Of a stretch of DNA of 64,000 bases, positions 30,044 to 38,905 are shown in pieces. The stretch spans positions 402,109-466,108 of the forward strand of contig NZ_BCQP01000017.1 of assembly GCF_001552135.1 (NCBI RefSeq), written 5' to 3'. This DNA comes from Actinomadura chibensis NBRC 106107. GTDB taxonomy: Bacteria; Actinomycetota; Actinomycetes; Streptosporangiales; Streptosporangiaceae. The translations under genes were made by a program, and so were the position numbers. The notes below the pieces were generated by a model, which was not told where the DNA came from, ran no database searches, and saw only the letters and a list, made by a program, of their open reading frames with translations. Positions within the stretch are counted from its first letter, which is position 1; the number at the start of each line of letters is the position of its first letter.

Positions 30044-31039
30044 CTAGGCCAGCCGGCGCGCCGCCTCGGTGGCCCAGTAGGTCAGGATCATGTCGGCCCC
30101 GGCCCGCCGGATCGACGTCAGCGACTCCATGATCGTGCGGTCGCGGTCGATCCAGCCGCGCTCGGCGGCGGCCTCGACCATGGCGTACTCGCCGCTCACC
30201 TGGTAGGCGGCGACCGGCACGCGCACCGTGTCGCGGACGCGGCGGACGATGTCCAGGTAGGCCCCGGCGGGCTTCACCATGACCATGTCGGCGCCCTCGT
30301 CGATGTCGAGGAGGACCTCGCGGATCGACTCCTCGGCGTTGGCCGGGTCCTGCTGGTGCGTGGACCGGTCGCCGAACCGGGGCGCGCACTCGGCGGCCTC
30401 GCGGAACGGCCCGTAGTACGCCGAGGCGTACTTCACCGAGTAGGCGAGGATCGCGACGTCGGCGTGCCCGGCGCCGTCGAGGGCCGTGCGGATCGCGGCG
30501 ACCTGGCCGTCCATCATCCCGGACGGGCCGACGACCGCCGCGCCCGCCTCGGCCTGCGCCACCGCGATCGAGGCGTACCGCTCCAGCGTCGCGTCGTTGT
30601 CGATCTCCCCGGCCGGGGTGAGGATGCCGCAGTGCCCGTGGTCGGTGTACTCGTCCAGGCACAGGTCCGTCATGACCACGGTCGCCGCGTCGGGGCCCGA
30701 GCCGAGGTCGGACGCGAGGTCGCGGAGCGCGAGCTGGACGATCCCGTCCGGGTCGTCGGCGGCGGAGCCGACGCCGTCCTTCACCGCCGGGACGCCGAAC
30801 AGGATGAGCCCGCCGACCCCGGCCTCGGCCGCCTCGTGCGCGGCCTTGCGCAGGCTGTCGCGGGTGTGCTGGAACACGCCCGGCATGGACGGCACCGGCT
30901 GCGGCTCGCCGACGCCCTCCTTGACGAACATCGGCAGCACCAGGTCGGCCGGGTCGAGCCGCGTCTCGGCGACCATCCGGCGCAGCGCGGGCGCGCGCCG
31001 CAGCCGCCGCGGACGGACCACGGGAAACTGTGCAGACAT
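30044..31039 (-). CDS. hemB: delta-aminolevulinic acid dehydratase (porphobilinogen synthase)
   Basis: Condenses two 5-aminolevulinate molecules to porphobilinogen; 331 residues. The two active-site lysines are K203 in [14 protein letters not shown] and K256 in [13 protein letters not shown]. The metal region reads [14 protein letters not shown] (125-138): one of the usual three Cys ligands is Asp129, pointing to a magnesium-type rather than zinc-type enzyme. Last gene of rex-hemA-hemC-hemD-hemB, 39 nt after the hemD stop. Confidence 0.96.
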   Translation of the reverse strand: MSAQFPVVRPRRLRRAPALRRMVAETRLDPADLVLPMFVKEGVGEPQPVPSMPGVFQHTRDSLRKAAHEAAEAGVGGLILFGVPAVKDGVGSAADDPDGIVQLALRDLASDLGSGPDAATVVMTDLCLDEYTDHGHCGILTPAGEIDNDATLERYASIAVAQAEAGAAVVGPSGMMDGQVAAIRTALDGAGHADVAILAYSVKYASAYYGPFREAAECAPRFGDRSTHQQDPANAEESIREVLLDIDEGADMVMVKPAGAYLDIVRRVRDTVRVPVAAYQVSGEYAMVEAAAERGWIDRDRTIMESLTSIRRAGADMILTYWATEAARRLA

Positions 31040-31078
31040 CTTCCTTCTTCCGGATCCGGGAACGCGCGGGCCCCCGCG

Positions 31079-32734
31079 CTACCTGCGGCGCCGGGCTCCC
31101 CGGCGCATCTGGCTCGGCTTGCGGAGCGGGTCGCCCGCCTCGATCTGAGCCGCCCTCCGCTTCGCACCGTACTCGGCGAGCGCCGCCGCCAGTGCCGATA
31201 CGGACGGTTTGTCGGCCATGACGTCCACGCGCAGCCCGTACTCCTCGGCCGTCTTCGCCGTCTGCGGGCCGATCACGGCGATGACGGTCACCTTGTGCGG
31301 CTTCCCGGCGATCCCGATCAGGTTCTTCACCGTGGACGACGAGGTGAACAGCACCGCGTCGAACCCGCCGCCCTTGATCGCGTTGCGGATCGGCTCCGGC
31401 GGCGGCGCGGCGCGCACCGTCCGGTAGGCGGTGACGTCCTCGCACTCCCAGCCGAGCTCGGTCAGCCGGGCGATGAGCACGTCGGTGGCGATGTCGGCGC
31501 GCGGCAGCAGGACCCGGTTGATGGGGTCGAGGTCGGCGTCGTAGGGCGGCCACTCGCGGGCGAGGCCCTCGCCCGACTGCTCGCCGGACGGCGTCAGGTC
31601 GGGCTGGATGCCGAACTCGACCAGCGCGGCGGCGGTCTGCTCGCCGACGGCGGCGACCTTCAGCCCGGCGAACGCGCGGGCGTCCAGGCCGTAGTCGACG
31701 AACTTCTCCCGGACGGCCTTCACCGCGTTCGTGGACGTGAACACGACCCACTCGTACCGTCCGGTGACGAGGCCCTTGACGGCCCGCTCCATCTGCTGCG
31801 GGGTGCGCGGCGGCTCGACCGAGATCGTCGGGACCTCGTCCGGGACGGCCCCGTACCCGCGGAGCTGGTCCGACAGCGAGGCGGCCTGCTCCTTGGTGCG
31901 CGGCACCAGCACCCGCCAGCCGAACAGCGGCTTGGTCTCGAACCAGGACAGCTCGTCGCGCCGGTTGACCACGTCCCCGACGATGATCAGCGCGGGCGCC
32001 TCCATGCCCTTGGTGTCGGACGCGAGCTTGTGCAGCGTCGAGACGACGGTCTCCTGCTCGGTGGTGGTGCCGAGGCTCGTCATCGCGGCCGGCGTGGAGT
32101 CGGGGCGCCCGGCCGCGACGAGGCCCTTGCAGACCTCCGCGACCGCGCCCTCCGCGCCGATGACCACGAGGGTGGCGTCCGGGGAGGCGAAGCGCTCCCA
32201 GTCGACGCCGCCCTGGGACGCGTCCACGACCCGGACCTCGCGGTGCCCGGCGTCGGTCAGCGGGATGCCCGCGTAGCCCGGCACGCCCGTCACCGCCGAC
32301 ACGCCCGGGACGATCTCGAACGGCACCCCGGCCTTCGCCAGCGCCCCGCCCTCGGCCGCGAGCCCGCAGCCGAGCCCCGGGTCACCCTGCAGGAGCCGGA
32401 CGACCCGCCGCCCGGCCTTGGCGGCCCGCTCGGCGACCAGCGCCGGGTCGCCCGCCGCCGAGTCGACGACCTCCACGTCGGGACGGCAGTGGGCGAGGAT
32501 CTCCGGCGGGCAGTGCTCGCGGCTGACGATCACCGTGTCGGCGCGCGCCAGCTCGGCGGCGGCGCGCAGGGTCAGCAGGCCGGGGTCGCCCGGACCCATG
32601 CCGACGAGCACGACGCGGCCCGCCCCGGGCGGCGCGCCGTCGGCGCCCTCCGGAACGGCCGGGGCCGTGCCCTTCGTGCTCTTCGTGCCGCTCGTGCTCT
32701 TCGCGGCGTCCGTGCTCTTCGCGGCGGGGCTCAA
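31079..32734 (-). CDS. hemD: uroporphyrinogen-III synthase fused to a degenerate SUMT-like domain
   Basis: 551 residues. Residues 1-35 are a Lys/Ser/Thr-rich leader with KST repeats. Residues ~38-265 resemble a uroporphyrinogen-III methyltransferase (VGMGPGDPGLLTLRAA), but the motif normally GDPFVFGRGGEE reads QGDPGLGCGLAAEGG, so methyl transfer is doubtful. Residues ~270-530 form the HemD domain that closes and inverts the tetrapyrrole ring. A similar fusion exists in Mycobacterium tuberculosis Rv0511 and in Streptomyces. It starts with TTG overlapping the hemC TGA (TTGA, 32731-32734). Confidence 0.92.
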   Translation of the reverse strand: MSPAAKSTDAAKSTSGTKSTKGTAPAVPEGADGAPPGAGRVVLVGMGPGDPGLLTLRAAAELARADTVIVSREHCPPEILAHCRPDVEVVDSAAGDPALVAERAAKAGRRVVRLLQGDPGLGCGLAAEGGALAKAGVPFEIVPGVSAVTGVPGYAGIPLTDAGHREVRVVDASQGGVDWERFASPDATLVVIGAEGAVAEVCKGLVAAGRPDSTPAAMTSLGTTTEQETVVSTLHKLASDTKGMEAPALIIVGDVVNRRDELSWFETKPLFGWRVLVPRTKEQAASLSDQLRGYGAVPDEVPTISVEPPRTPQQMERAVKGLVTGRYEWVVFTSTNAVKAVREKFVDYGLDARAFAGLKVAAVGEQTAAALVEFGIQPDLTPSGEQSGEGLAREWPPYDADLDPINRVLLPRADIATDVLIARLTELGWECEDVTAYRTVRAAPPPEPIRNAIKGGGFDAVLFTSSSTVKNLIGIAGKPHKVTVIAVIGPQTAKTAEEYGLRVDVMADKPSVSALAAALAEYGAKRRAAQIEAGDPLRKPSQMRRGARRRR

Positions 32735-33651
32735 TCGCGCTCCCCCATCAACTGGTCGGCCCCCTGCGCGAGCAGCCGGTGCGCGAGGTCGCGCCCGATC
32801 TGCTCTGCGGCGTCCGGGTGGCCGCTTGCGGACAGCCGAACCTGCCGGCTCCCGTCGTACGCCACGACGGCCGCCGTCAGGTGCAGCCTTTCATCTACTT
32901 CGGCAGCGTACGTCCCCACGGGAGCTGAGCAACCCGCCTCCAGTACGGCGAGGACGGTCCGCTCGGCGGTGACGGTCCTCCTGGTCGCGGGGTCGTCGAC
33001 CGTTCCAAGCAGGGCGAGGAGGTCGGCGCGGTCGGCATGGCATTCGAGCGCGAGCGAGCCCTGGCCGGGGGCGGGCAGCATCTGGTCGGGCTCGAAGACC
33101 TCGGCGACCGCGTCCAGCCGGCCGATCCGGCGCAGGCCCGCGTGGGCGAGGACGACGGCGTCCAGCTCGCCGTCGGCGACCTTGCGCAGCCGCGTGTCGG
33201 CGTTGCCGCGGATCGGGACGATCTCCAGGTCGGGGCGCAGCGCGCGGAGCTGCGCGACGCGGCGCGGCGAGCCCGTCCCGATGCGGGCGCCGCGCGGCAG
33301 GTCGGCGAGCTTGGCCGGGCCGCACAGCGCGTCGCGGGGGTCGTCGCGGACGGGCGTGGCGGCGAGCGCGATCCCCGGCGTGGCGGACGTCGGCAGGTCC
33401 TTCAGCGAGTGCACGGCGAAGTCCACCTCGCCCGACAGGATCTTGTCGCGCAGGGCGTTGACGAAGACCCCCGTCCCGCCGATCTGGGCGAGCAGGGCCT
33501 TGGAGACATCACCCTGCGTCGTTACCCCGACCAGCTCGACGGCATGCCCGGTCAGCCGGGTGACCTCGTCGGCCACCAGCTGCGACTGGGTGGTCGCCAT
33601 CAGGCTCTTGCGGGTGCCGAGCCGCAGCGGCCCCGTGCTCGCGGTGGTCAT
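32731..33651 (-). CDS. hemC: hydroxymethylbilane synthase (porphobilinogen deaminase)
   Basis: Polymerises four porphobilinogens into hydroxymethylbilane; 306 residues. The dipyrromethane cofactor attaches to Cys241 in LEAGCSAPVGTYA. The catalytic Asp is D85 in VHSLKDLPT, and the Arg-rich substrate site is in GTGSPRRVAQL and IRGNADTRLRK. Its ATG overlaps the hemA stop by 4 nt and its stop overlaps the hemD TTG, so hemA-hemC-hemD are translationally coupled. Confidence 0.96.
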   Translation of the reverse strand: MTTASTGPLRLGTRKSLMATTQSQLVADEVTRLTGHAVELVGVTTQGDVSKALLAQIGGTGVFVNALRDKILSGEVDFAVHSLKDLPTSATPGIALAATPVRDDPRDALCGPAKLADLPRGARIGTGSPRRVAQLRALRPDLEIVPIRGNADTRLRKVADGELDAVVLAHAGLRRIGRLDAVAEVFEPDQMLPAPGQGSLALECHADRADLLALLGTVDDPATRRTVTAERTVLAVLEAGCSAPVGTYAAEVDERLHLTAAVVAYDGSRQVRLSASGHPDAAEQIGRDLAHRLLAQGADQLMGERD

Positions 33652-35192
33652 CTCTCGTCTCCTTCACGGACGGCCGCGTCCGGCGTGCTGACCGCGCGGA
33701 CGTTCGCGGCCTGCGCGGTCACGTCCCGCACGGTCATCGCCGCGCCGGTCGCCGCACCGGCCGGTTCGGGCACGCCGGACACGCCGGGCACGGCGGGCGC
33801 GGTGTGCGGGACGGGGCTCACGCAGTCGGCCTCGGCGCACTCGGCGTCGATCACGGGCGCGGGCCGGGGCACCGCGGGCTCCTCGTCGCGCAGGTCGGCC
33901 CGCGCGACGGCGGCGGGCTTGGTCGGGTCCAGGTCGAACAGCTCGCGCAGCGCGTCGGCGTAGGAGTCGCCGCCCGGCGCCGCGGCCAGCTCCTTGACCC
34001 GGACGGTCGGCGCGTGCAGCAGCTTGTCGACCACGCGCCGGACGGTCTGCTCGATCTCGCGGCGGGCGCGCCCGTCCAGCTCGGGGAGCCGCCCGCCGAG
34101 CCGGGCCAGCTCGGCCTCGACGACCTCGGCGGCCTTGCTGCGCAGCGCGACGACGGTCGGGGCGACGGCGGCGGCGCGGACCGCGCCGAGGAACGCCTCG
34201 ACCTCCGCGCAGACGATCCGCCGGACGGCCTCGACCGCCTCCGGGCCGATGGCGTGCGCGGCCTCCTCGGCGGTGCGCAGGTCGTCCAGCCCGGCGAGGG
34301 CGACGCCCGGCAGGTCGCCGACGGTCCGCTCCACGTCGTGCGGCAGGGCGAGGTCGAGGAAGAAGCGGCGCCGCCCGTCCGCGCCGACGCCGCGCGCCGC
34401 CAGCCGCGCGGCCGTCACGACGATGCCGGTCGCGCCCGTGCAGGACACGACGAGGTCGGCCTCGGCGATCGCGGCGTCCAGCACCGACAGCTCGACGGCG
34501 CGGGACGGGACCTCCAGCGACTCGGCCAGCCGCACCGCGCGCTCGTGCGTCCGGTTCGCGACGACGACCTCGCGGGCCCCGGCCCGGCTCAGCGTCGCGG
34601 CGGCGAGCGAGCTCATCGACCCGGCGCCGACGACCAGCGCGCGGACGCCCTCCAGCGGCCCGAGGTGCCGGGCCGCGACGTCCAGCCCGACGCTGACGAG
34701 CGACGCGCCCGCCTTGTCGATGCCCGTCTCGTGGTGGGCGCGCTTGCCGACCCGCAGCGACTGCTGCAGGACGTCGTGCAGCTCGCGGCCGAGGGTGCCC
34801 TCGTCCTGCGCGAGCCGGAACGCCTGCCGGAGCTGCCCGAGGATCTGCCCCTCGCCGACGACCATCGACTCAAGCCCGCACGCCACCGCGAACACGTGCT
34901 GGACGGCCCGCTCCTCGTAGTGCACGTACAGGTGCCGGGACAGCTCGTCCAGCGGGACGCCGGAGTGCAGCGCCAGCAGCTCGGAGACCGCGGTGACGCC
35001 GCCGTGGAACTTGTCCACGACCGTGTAGATCTCGACCCGGTTGCAGGTCGACACGATCGCCGCCTCGGCGACGTTCGCGGACCCGTGCACCGCGTGCAGG
35101 AGCTTGGCCAGGTCGTCCCCGGCCACGGCCGCCCGCTCCAGGACCGCGACGGGCGCGCTCCGGTGACTGAGCCCCACGACCAGAATGCTCAC
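33648..35192 (-). CDS. hemA: glutamyl-tRNA reductase
   Basis: First committed enzyme of C5-pathway haem synthesis; 514 residues. The nucleophilic Cys50 is in IVSTCNRVEIY, the NADPH-binding region is VRALVVGAGSMSSLAAATL, and the C-terminal dimerisation helix region follows. The last ~70 residues form a Pro/Ala-rich tail absent from short bacterial forms. The GTG start at 35192 is preceded by GGAGGCGG. The frame is open further upstream but reads through repeat DNA (35269-35316). It is 116 nt downstream of rex. Confidence 0.95.
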   Translation of the reverse strand: MSILVVGLSHRSAPVAVLERAAVAGDDLAKLLHAVHGSANVAEAAIVSTCNRVEIYTVVDKFHGGVTAVSELLALHSGVPLDELSRHLYVHYEERAVQHVFAVACGLESMVVGEGQILGQLRQAFRLAQDEGTLGRELHDVLQQSLRVGKRAHHETGIDKAGASLVSVGLDVAARHLGPLEGVRALVVGAGSMSSLAAATLSRAGAREVVVANRTHERAVRLAESLEVPSRAVELSVLDAAIAEADLVVSCTGATGIVVTAARLAARGVGADGRRRFFLDLALPHDVERTVGDLPGVALAGLDDLRTAEEAAHAIGPEAVEAVRRIVCAEVEAFLGAVRAAAVAPTVVALRSKAAEVVEAELARLGGRLPELDGRARREIEQTVRRVVDKLLHAPTVRVKELAAAPGGDSYADALRELFDLDPTKPAAVARADLRDEEPAVPRPAPVIDAECAEADCVSPVPHTAPAVPGVSGVPEPAGAATGAAMTVRDVTAQAANVRAVSTPDAAVREGDER

Positions 35193-35268
35193 GTGCCGCC
35201 TCCCCAGGCTTCCCCGTCCACTCTCGTCCACCGCCCGCCGTTCACGTTCCGCGTCCCGCCTCGTGCCC

Positions 35269-35316
35269 CGCCCTACGCCACGCTCTATGCCTCGCTCTAC
35301 GCCTCGCTCTATGCCT
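35269..35316. repeat. 12-bp tandem repeat at the rex 3' end
   Basis: Four tandem 12-mers: CGCCCTACGCCA, CGCTCTATGCCT, CGCTCTACGCCT and CGCTCTATGCCT. The last unit covers the rex stop codon, and the array extends into the rex-hemA gap. The unit length is a multiple of three, so the array reads as a repeated tetrapeptide in all frames and copy-number changes would not shift frames. Copy number could alter rex-hemA spacing. Confidence 0.85.
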
Positions 35317-36052
35317 CGACCGTCTCCACGTACTGCTTCGTGCCGGGCGGCGCGTCCCCGGCGACGAGCGGGGCGAGGCCGTCCGGCCCGCCCGCCTTGC
35401 GCTGCTCGTGGAACGCCAGGATCTGCAGCTCGATGGACAGGTCGACCTTGCGCACGTCCACCCCGTCCGGGACGGTGAGCACCGTCGGCGCGAAGTTCAG
35501 GACGCTCGTCACGCCCGCCGCGACCACGCGATCGCACACCCCCTGGGCCGCGCCCGCCGGGGTGGCGATCACGGCGATGGAGACGCCGTGCCGGGCGATC
35601 ATGTCCTCCAGCCGGTCGATGTGCTCCACCGTCATTCCGGATATCTCCTGGCCGACGATGGAGTCGTCCGCGTCGAGCAGGCCCGCCACGCGGAAGCCGC
35701 GGGACGCGAATCCGCCGTAGCCGGCCAGTGCACGGCCCAGGTTACCGACACCGATGATCGCGACGACCCAGTCCTGGGTGAGGCCGAGCTCCCGGGAGAT
35801 CTGGTAGACGAGGTACTCGACCTCGTAGCCGACCCCGCGCGTCCCGTAGGAGCCCAGGTGGGAGAGGTCCTTGCGGAGTTTCGCCGAGTTCACCCCGGCC
35901 GCCGCGGCGAGCTCCTCCGACGACACGGTCGCGACGCCGCGCTCCTGGAGCCCGGTGAGGGCGCGCAGGTACACCGGCAGCCGCGCCACGGTGGCTTCGG
36001 GGATGCCGCGGGCCGCGCGCTCGCGCCGGCGGTTCTGTCGAGGTGTCGTCAC
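35309..36052 (-). CDS. rex: redox-sensing transcriptional repressor Rex
   Basis: 247-residue repressor that senses NADH/NAD+ and leaves DNA when NADH rises. The N-terminal winged helix contains AAAAGVNSAKLRKDLSHLGSYGTRGVGY (about 48-75), and the Rossmann motif GVGNLGRAL is at 101-109, followed by the domain-swapped C-terminal helix. Context matches Streptomyces, where rex heads rex-hemACD. A Rex-type operator lies 122 nt upstream, consistent with autoregulation, and a perfect one lies before menJ. Confidence 0.97.
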   Translation of the reverse strand: MTTPRQNRRRERAARGIPEATVARLPVYLRALTGLQERGVATVSSEELAAAAGVNSAKLRKDLSHLGSYGTRGVGYEVEYLVYQISRELGLTQDWVVAIIGVGNLGRALAGYGGFASRGFRVAGLLDADDSIVGQEISGMTVEHIDRLEDMIARHGVSIAVIATPAGAAQGVCDRVVAAGVTSVLNFAPTVLTVPDGVDVRKVDLSIELQILAFHEQRKAGGPDGLAPLVAGDAPPGTKQYVETVEA

Positions 36053-36173
36053 GGCCTGCTCTTCGGAAGTCGGCGCTGGGGACGGGGCGGCGGCGCCCCT
36101 CGCCCCGGCGGGCGCGGCGCCGGCCGTCCGGCCGCCGCTCGACCGCTCCAGGGCTGTCCACCAGGTTAAGCCT

Positions 36174-36191
36174 TTGTGAATACGCGCACAA
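36174..36191. promoter_or_regulatory. imperfect Rex operator upstream of rex
   Basis: TTGTGAATACGCGCACAA has a perfect left arm TTGTGAA and a right arm CGCACAA instead of TTCACAA, with the spacing of the Rex consensus. It is 122 nt upstream of the rex ATG in the 294-nt gap 36053-36346. Autoregulation of rex-hemACDB through this site is inferred by analogy with Streptomyces coelicolor. Confidence 0.75.
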
Positions 36192-36346
36192 AGTCACCCC
36201 CCGGCGACGCGGCCCGCGGGCCCGCGGGGGCGGCCGGGAACGAACCGCCACCGGCCGGTCCAGCAGGGGGTTTCGGGCGCCGGACAGGCGCGCCGGGACG
36301 CCGTCCGATGTGACCGACGAGACATCGCGGGCGCCCCCGCGACGGC

Positions 36347-36619
36347 TCAGGACGTCCCGCGCAGCTTCCCGATCGCGGCGCGGAGCCGGGCCTCGTCCAC
36401 CCGCCAGAAGTCGTGCTGGACGCCGTTGAGCAGCGTGACCGGGATCTGCTCCCAGTACTGCTCGGTGTCCCGCTCGGAGAGCGTGATGTCGCGCTCCTCC
36501 CACGGGACGCCGAGGTCGCGGGCGACGCGCTCGATCACCGCGCGGGCGTCGTCGCACAGGTGGCAGCCCGGCTTGCCGAGCAGCGTGATCAGCACCTGGC
36601 CGTCGGGCACGGGCGTCAC
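36347..36619 (-). CDS. glutaredoxin-like protein (DUF836 family)
   Basis: A 90-residue thioredoxin-fold protein with a CxxC redox site in LLGKPGCHLCDDARAVIERVA, followed by IPVTLLNG (the cis-Pro loop), typical of glutaredoxin-like proteins. It starts with a GTG that overlaps the TGA of the upstream membrane protein gene (GTGA, 36616-36619), so the two are coupled. Rv0508, a glutaredoxin-like protein next to hemA in Mycobacterium tuberculosis, is in the equivalent place. A role in thiol redox close to haem synthesis is plausible. Confidence 0.85.
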   Translation of the reverse strand: MTPVPDGQVLITLLGKPGCHLCDDARAVIERVARDLGVPWEERDITLSERDTEQYWEQIPVTLLNGVQHDFWRVDEARLRAAIGKLRGTS

Positions 36620-37932
36620 CGTCCCGGGAACTCGGGCGCGGGCAGCGGGACCTTTGCCGGGCCCAGCCGCAGCTCGATCACGTTGGTGGCGATGACGTGC
36701 GTGCGGGACTCGCCCAGGAACCGCTGGAGGTGCGGCGTCTTGCGGTGCGCGGCGAAGGCGGCCTCGTCCCGGAAGAGCTGGTAGAAGATCCGCTGCGTGG
36801 GCGCGCCGACCACCTCGTGGGACGCGAAGATCACCGTGTCCGGCTCGGTGGCGAGGGCGGCCTTCACGAGGTCTCCGGCGAGCCGGTCGAAGGCGGCCTC
36901 GCGCCCGTCGAGCAGGGTGTAGACGGTGATCTGCCCGCACGCCCCGGCCAGCTCCGCGCTCGCGGGACCGCGGCCGCCGAGCGGCGGCAGCGCGGGCGAC
37001 GCCTGCTCCGGGACGAGCGCCCCGCCGATCCCGACGCCGTCCACGGCCGTGGGGCCCGCCGGGTCGTCCGGGAAGCGGGGCTCCTCGGTGGGCGGGTCGG
37101 GGAACCGCAGTTCCCCACGCCGCGGGTCGGGCGGCGGCGGGGTCGGCGCCCCCACGGGCTCCGGCCGCTCGGCGCGCGCCGGCGGGTGCTCCGGACGGGA
37201 CGGCCCCTGGTACCCCTGCTCCTCGTACCCGGTGGCGGGCTCGTCGCCGTACTCGTCGTAGTCCTCGTCGTCGTAGACGGGGATCGTGCGCATCGCGCCG
37301 TACCAGACGAGCCCGGCCGCGCCGCCGAGCGCGATCACCGCGAGCGGCGCGGGCAGGAACCCGCGGGTGCCGCTGACCACGAGGACGCCCGCGAGCGCGA
37401 CCAGCGCGACCGGGATCAGCAGCTCGGCCGCCTCCTGGTCCTGCTTGCTGGCGAGCCAGGCGGTGAGCCCGGTGCACGCGACGAGCGCGATCACCGCGAC
37501 GACGTGCGCGCCGTCGATCAGCAGCAGCGGCAGCGCGTCGTAGGTGGACCCCGGCTTCGGCAGGCTCTTCGTCAGCGTCCCCTTGAGCGGGTCGAGGACG
37601 AGGATGACGAGCGCGACGAACGTGTAGGAGATGGCGAACAGCCAGGCCGCGAACCGCACCTGGACGTACCGCGCGATCAGCTCGACCATGCCGAGCGCGA
37701 GCCACACCGGCCCGATCAGCGCGGCCCCGAGCTCCAGCACGCGGAACAGCGGCCCGTTGAAGCCGGCGAGGAAGCCGACGCCCATGCACAGCAGCGCGAG
37801 CGACAGCCCCACCTGGGTGAACGACCAGGCGATCAGGTAGAGCAGCCGGTCCTTGTAGGCGCGCTGGACCAGCAACCCGGTGGCCACTAAAGCGCCGAGG
37901 GTCGCAAGGAGCGCGAGAAGAGCATCGACCAT
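36616..37932 (-). CDS. multi-spanning membrane protein with C-terminal antibiotic-biosynthesis-monooxygenase-like domain
   Basis: About 438 residues. The first ~225 residues contain roughly seven hydrophobic helices. Residues ~230-330 are a Pro/Glu/Tyr-rich linker with DDEDYDEYGDE. The last ~100 residues (ITVYTLLDGREAAFDRLAGDLVKAALATEP, shown here in part, then FYQLFRDEAAFAAHRKTPHLQRFL) look like an ABM-type ferredoxin-like domain, the fold also used by haem-degrading enzymes. The ATG at 37932 is favoured by hydrophobicity; an upstream start at 37983 is possible. It is coupled to the glutaredoxin-like gene. Confidence 0.75.
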   Translation of the reverse strand: MVDALLALLATLGALVATGLLVQRAYKDRLLYLIAWSFTQVGLSLALLCMGVGFLAGFNGPLFRVLELGAALIGPVWLALGMVELIARYVQVRFAAWLFAISYTFVALVILVLDPLKGTLTKSLPKPGSTYDALPLLLIDGAHVVAVIALVACTGLTAWLASKQDQEAAELLIPVALVALAGVLVVSGTRGFLPAPLAVIALGGAAGLVWYGAMRTIPVYDDEDYDEYGDEPATGYEEQGYQGPSRPEHPPARAERPEPVGAPTPPPPDPRRGELRFPDPPTEEPRFPDDPAGPTAVDGVGIGGALVPEQASPALPPLGGRGPASAELAGACGQITVYTLLDGREAAFDRLAGDLVKAALATEPDTVIFASHEVVGAPTQRIFYQLFRDEAAFAAHRKTPHLQRFLGESRTHVIATNVIELRLGPAKVPLPAPEFPGR

Positions 37933-37991
37933 CGCGCCCCATGGTGCCCGATGCCGGGGCCGGAGGGGTAACCGCCCGTCCACCTACACCA

Positions 37992-38021
37992 TTGCCCGGC
38001 GTACCTATCGGTATCTAGAGT
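37992..38021 (+). promoter_or_regulatory. candidate promoter for bldN-type sigma gene
   Basis: TTGCCC (37992-37997) and TAGAGT (38016-38021) are separated by 18 nt and resemble a principal-sigma-factor promoter. They lie ~45 nt before the GAGGAG ribosome site and ATG (38065) of the sigma factor gene. Only consensus resemblance supports this. Confidence 0.4.
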
Positions 38022-38064
38022 GGCAATTCACGCCGGAGGTCGCGTAAGCCCCGAGGAGAACTGC

Positions 38065-38730
38065 ATGAGCAGCTTGTCCCTCGACGCCGGGGTCCTCCCG
38101 CTTCCCCGGCCCCGCCACCAACCCCGCGCGCTGCACCGCCCGCTGGCGCGGCCGGACGCCGCGCGCCGCGACGCCGACCGCGCCGAAGTGCTCAAGGCGC
38201 TGGTGCTCCGCGCGCGGGACGGCGACGCCGAGGCCTTCGGCTGCCTCTACGACCACTACGTCGAGCTGGTCTACCGCTACGTCTACTACCGGGTCGGGAC
38301 GCACTCCCTCACCGAGGACCTGACCAGCGAGACGTTCCTCCGCGCGCTGCGCCGCATCTGCGACTTCCACTGGCAGGGCAAGGACTTCGGGGCCTGGCTC
38401 GTCACGATCGCGCGGAACCTCGTCGCCGACCACTTCAAGTCGAGCCGGTACCGGCTGGAGGTCTGCACCGGCGAGCTGGTCGAGCCGGACCGGCACCAGG
38501 AGGGGCCGGAGCGGGCCGTCCTCGACGCGATGACGAACCGGACGCTGCTGGAGGCCGTCCGGCGGCTCGGGTCCGAGCAGCAGGAGTGCGTCGTCCTGCG
38601 TTTCCTGCACGGGCTGTCGGTCGCGGAGACGGCGCTCGTCATGGGCAAGAAGCCGGGGGCCATCAAGGCGTTGCAGTACCGGGCCGTCCGGTCGCTCGGC
38701 CGGATGCTCCCGGACGATCTGCGCCGCTGA
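38065..38730 (+). CDS. bldN: ECF RNA polymerase sigma factor, BldN type
   Basis: 221-residue ECF sigma factor. Sigma region 2 spans FGCLYDHYVELVYRYVYYRVGTHSLTEDLTSETFLRALRR in outline, with the -10-binding helix, and region 4 contains QQECVVLRFLHGLSVAETALVMGKKPGAIKALQYRAVRSL. The N-terminal ~45 residues precede sigma region 2; Streptomyces BldN carries a longer pro-sequence. The location a few genes from rex-hemA matches Streptomyces bldN (SCO3323 near SCO3320). The start is set by GAGGAG at 38053-38058. Confidence 0.85.
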   Translation: MSSLSLDAGVLPLPRPRHQPRALHRPLARPDAARRDADRAEVLKALVLRARDGDAEAFGCLYDHYVELVYRYVYYRVGTHSLTEDLTSETFLRALRRICDFHWQGKDFGAWLVTIARNLVADHFKSSRYRLEVCTGELVEPDRHQEGPERAVLDAMTNRTLLEAVRRLGSEQQECVVLRFLHGLSVAETALVMGKKPGAIKALQYRAVRSLGRMLPDDLRR

Positions 38731-38905
38731 CGCGCCGCTCGGCCCGTTCCCGCCGCCGCCCATCGGTCCGGTGGTACCGCTCGGCGCACCGCTGGGCCGT
38801 TATCCGCACCACTCGTCCGGCCACCGGCCGTAACCCTCCGTGCCGTTCGGTCGTTTCCCGGGCAGGAGAGCGCGATGGCGCCTGGACTCCGCAAGGGAGC
38901 GGCCA

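Noticed and set aside
35269..35316. CRISPR-like array
   Set aside because: The 12-bp units are contiguous with no spacers.
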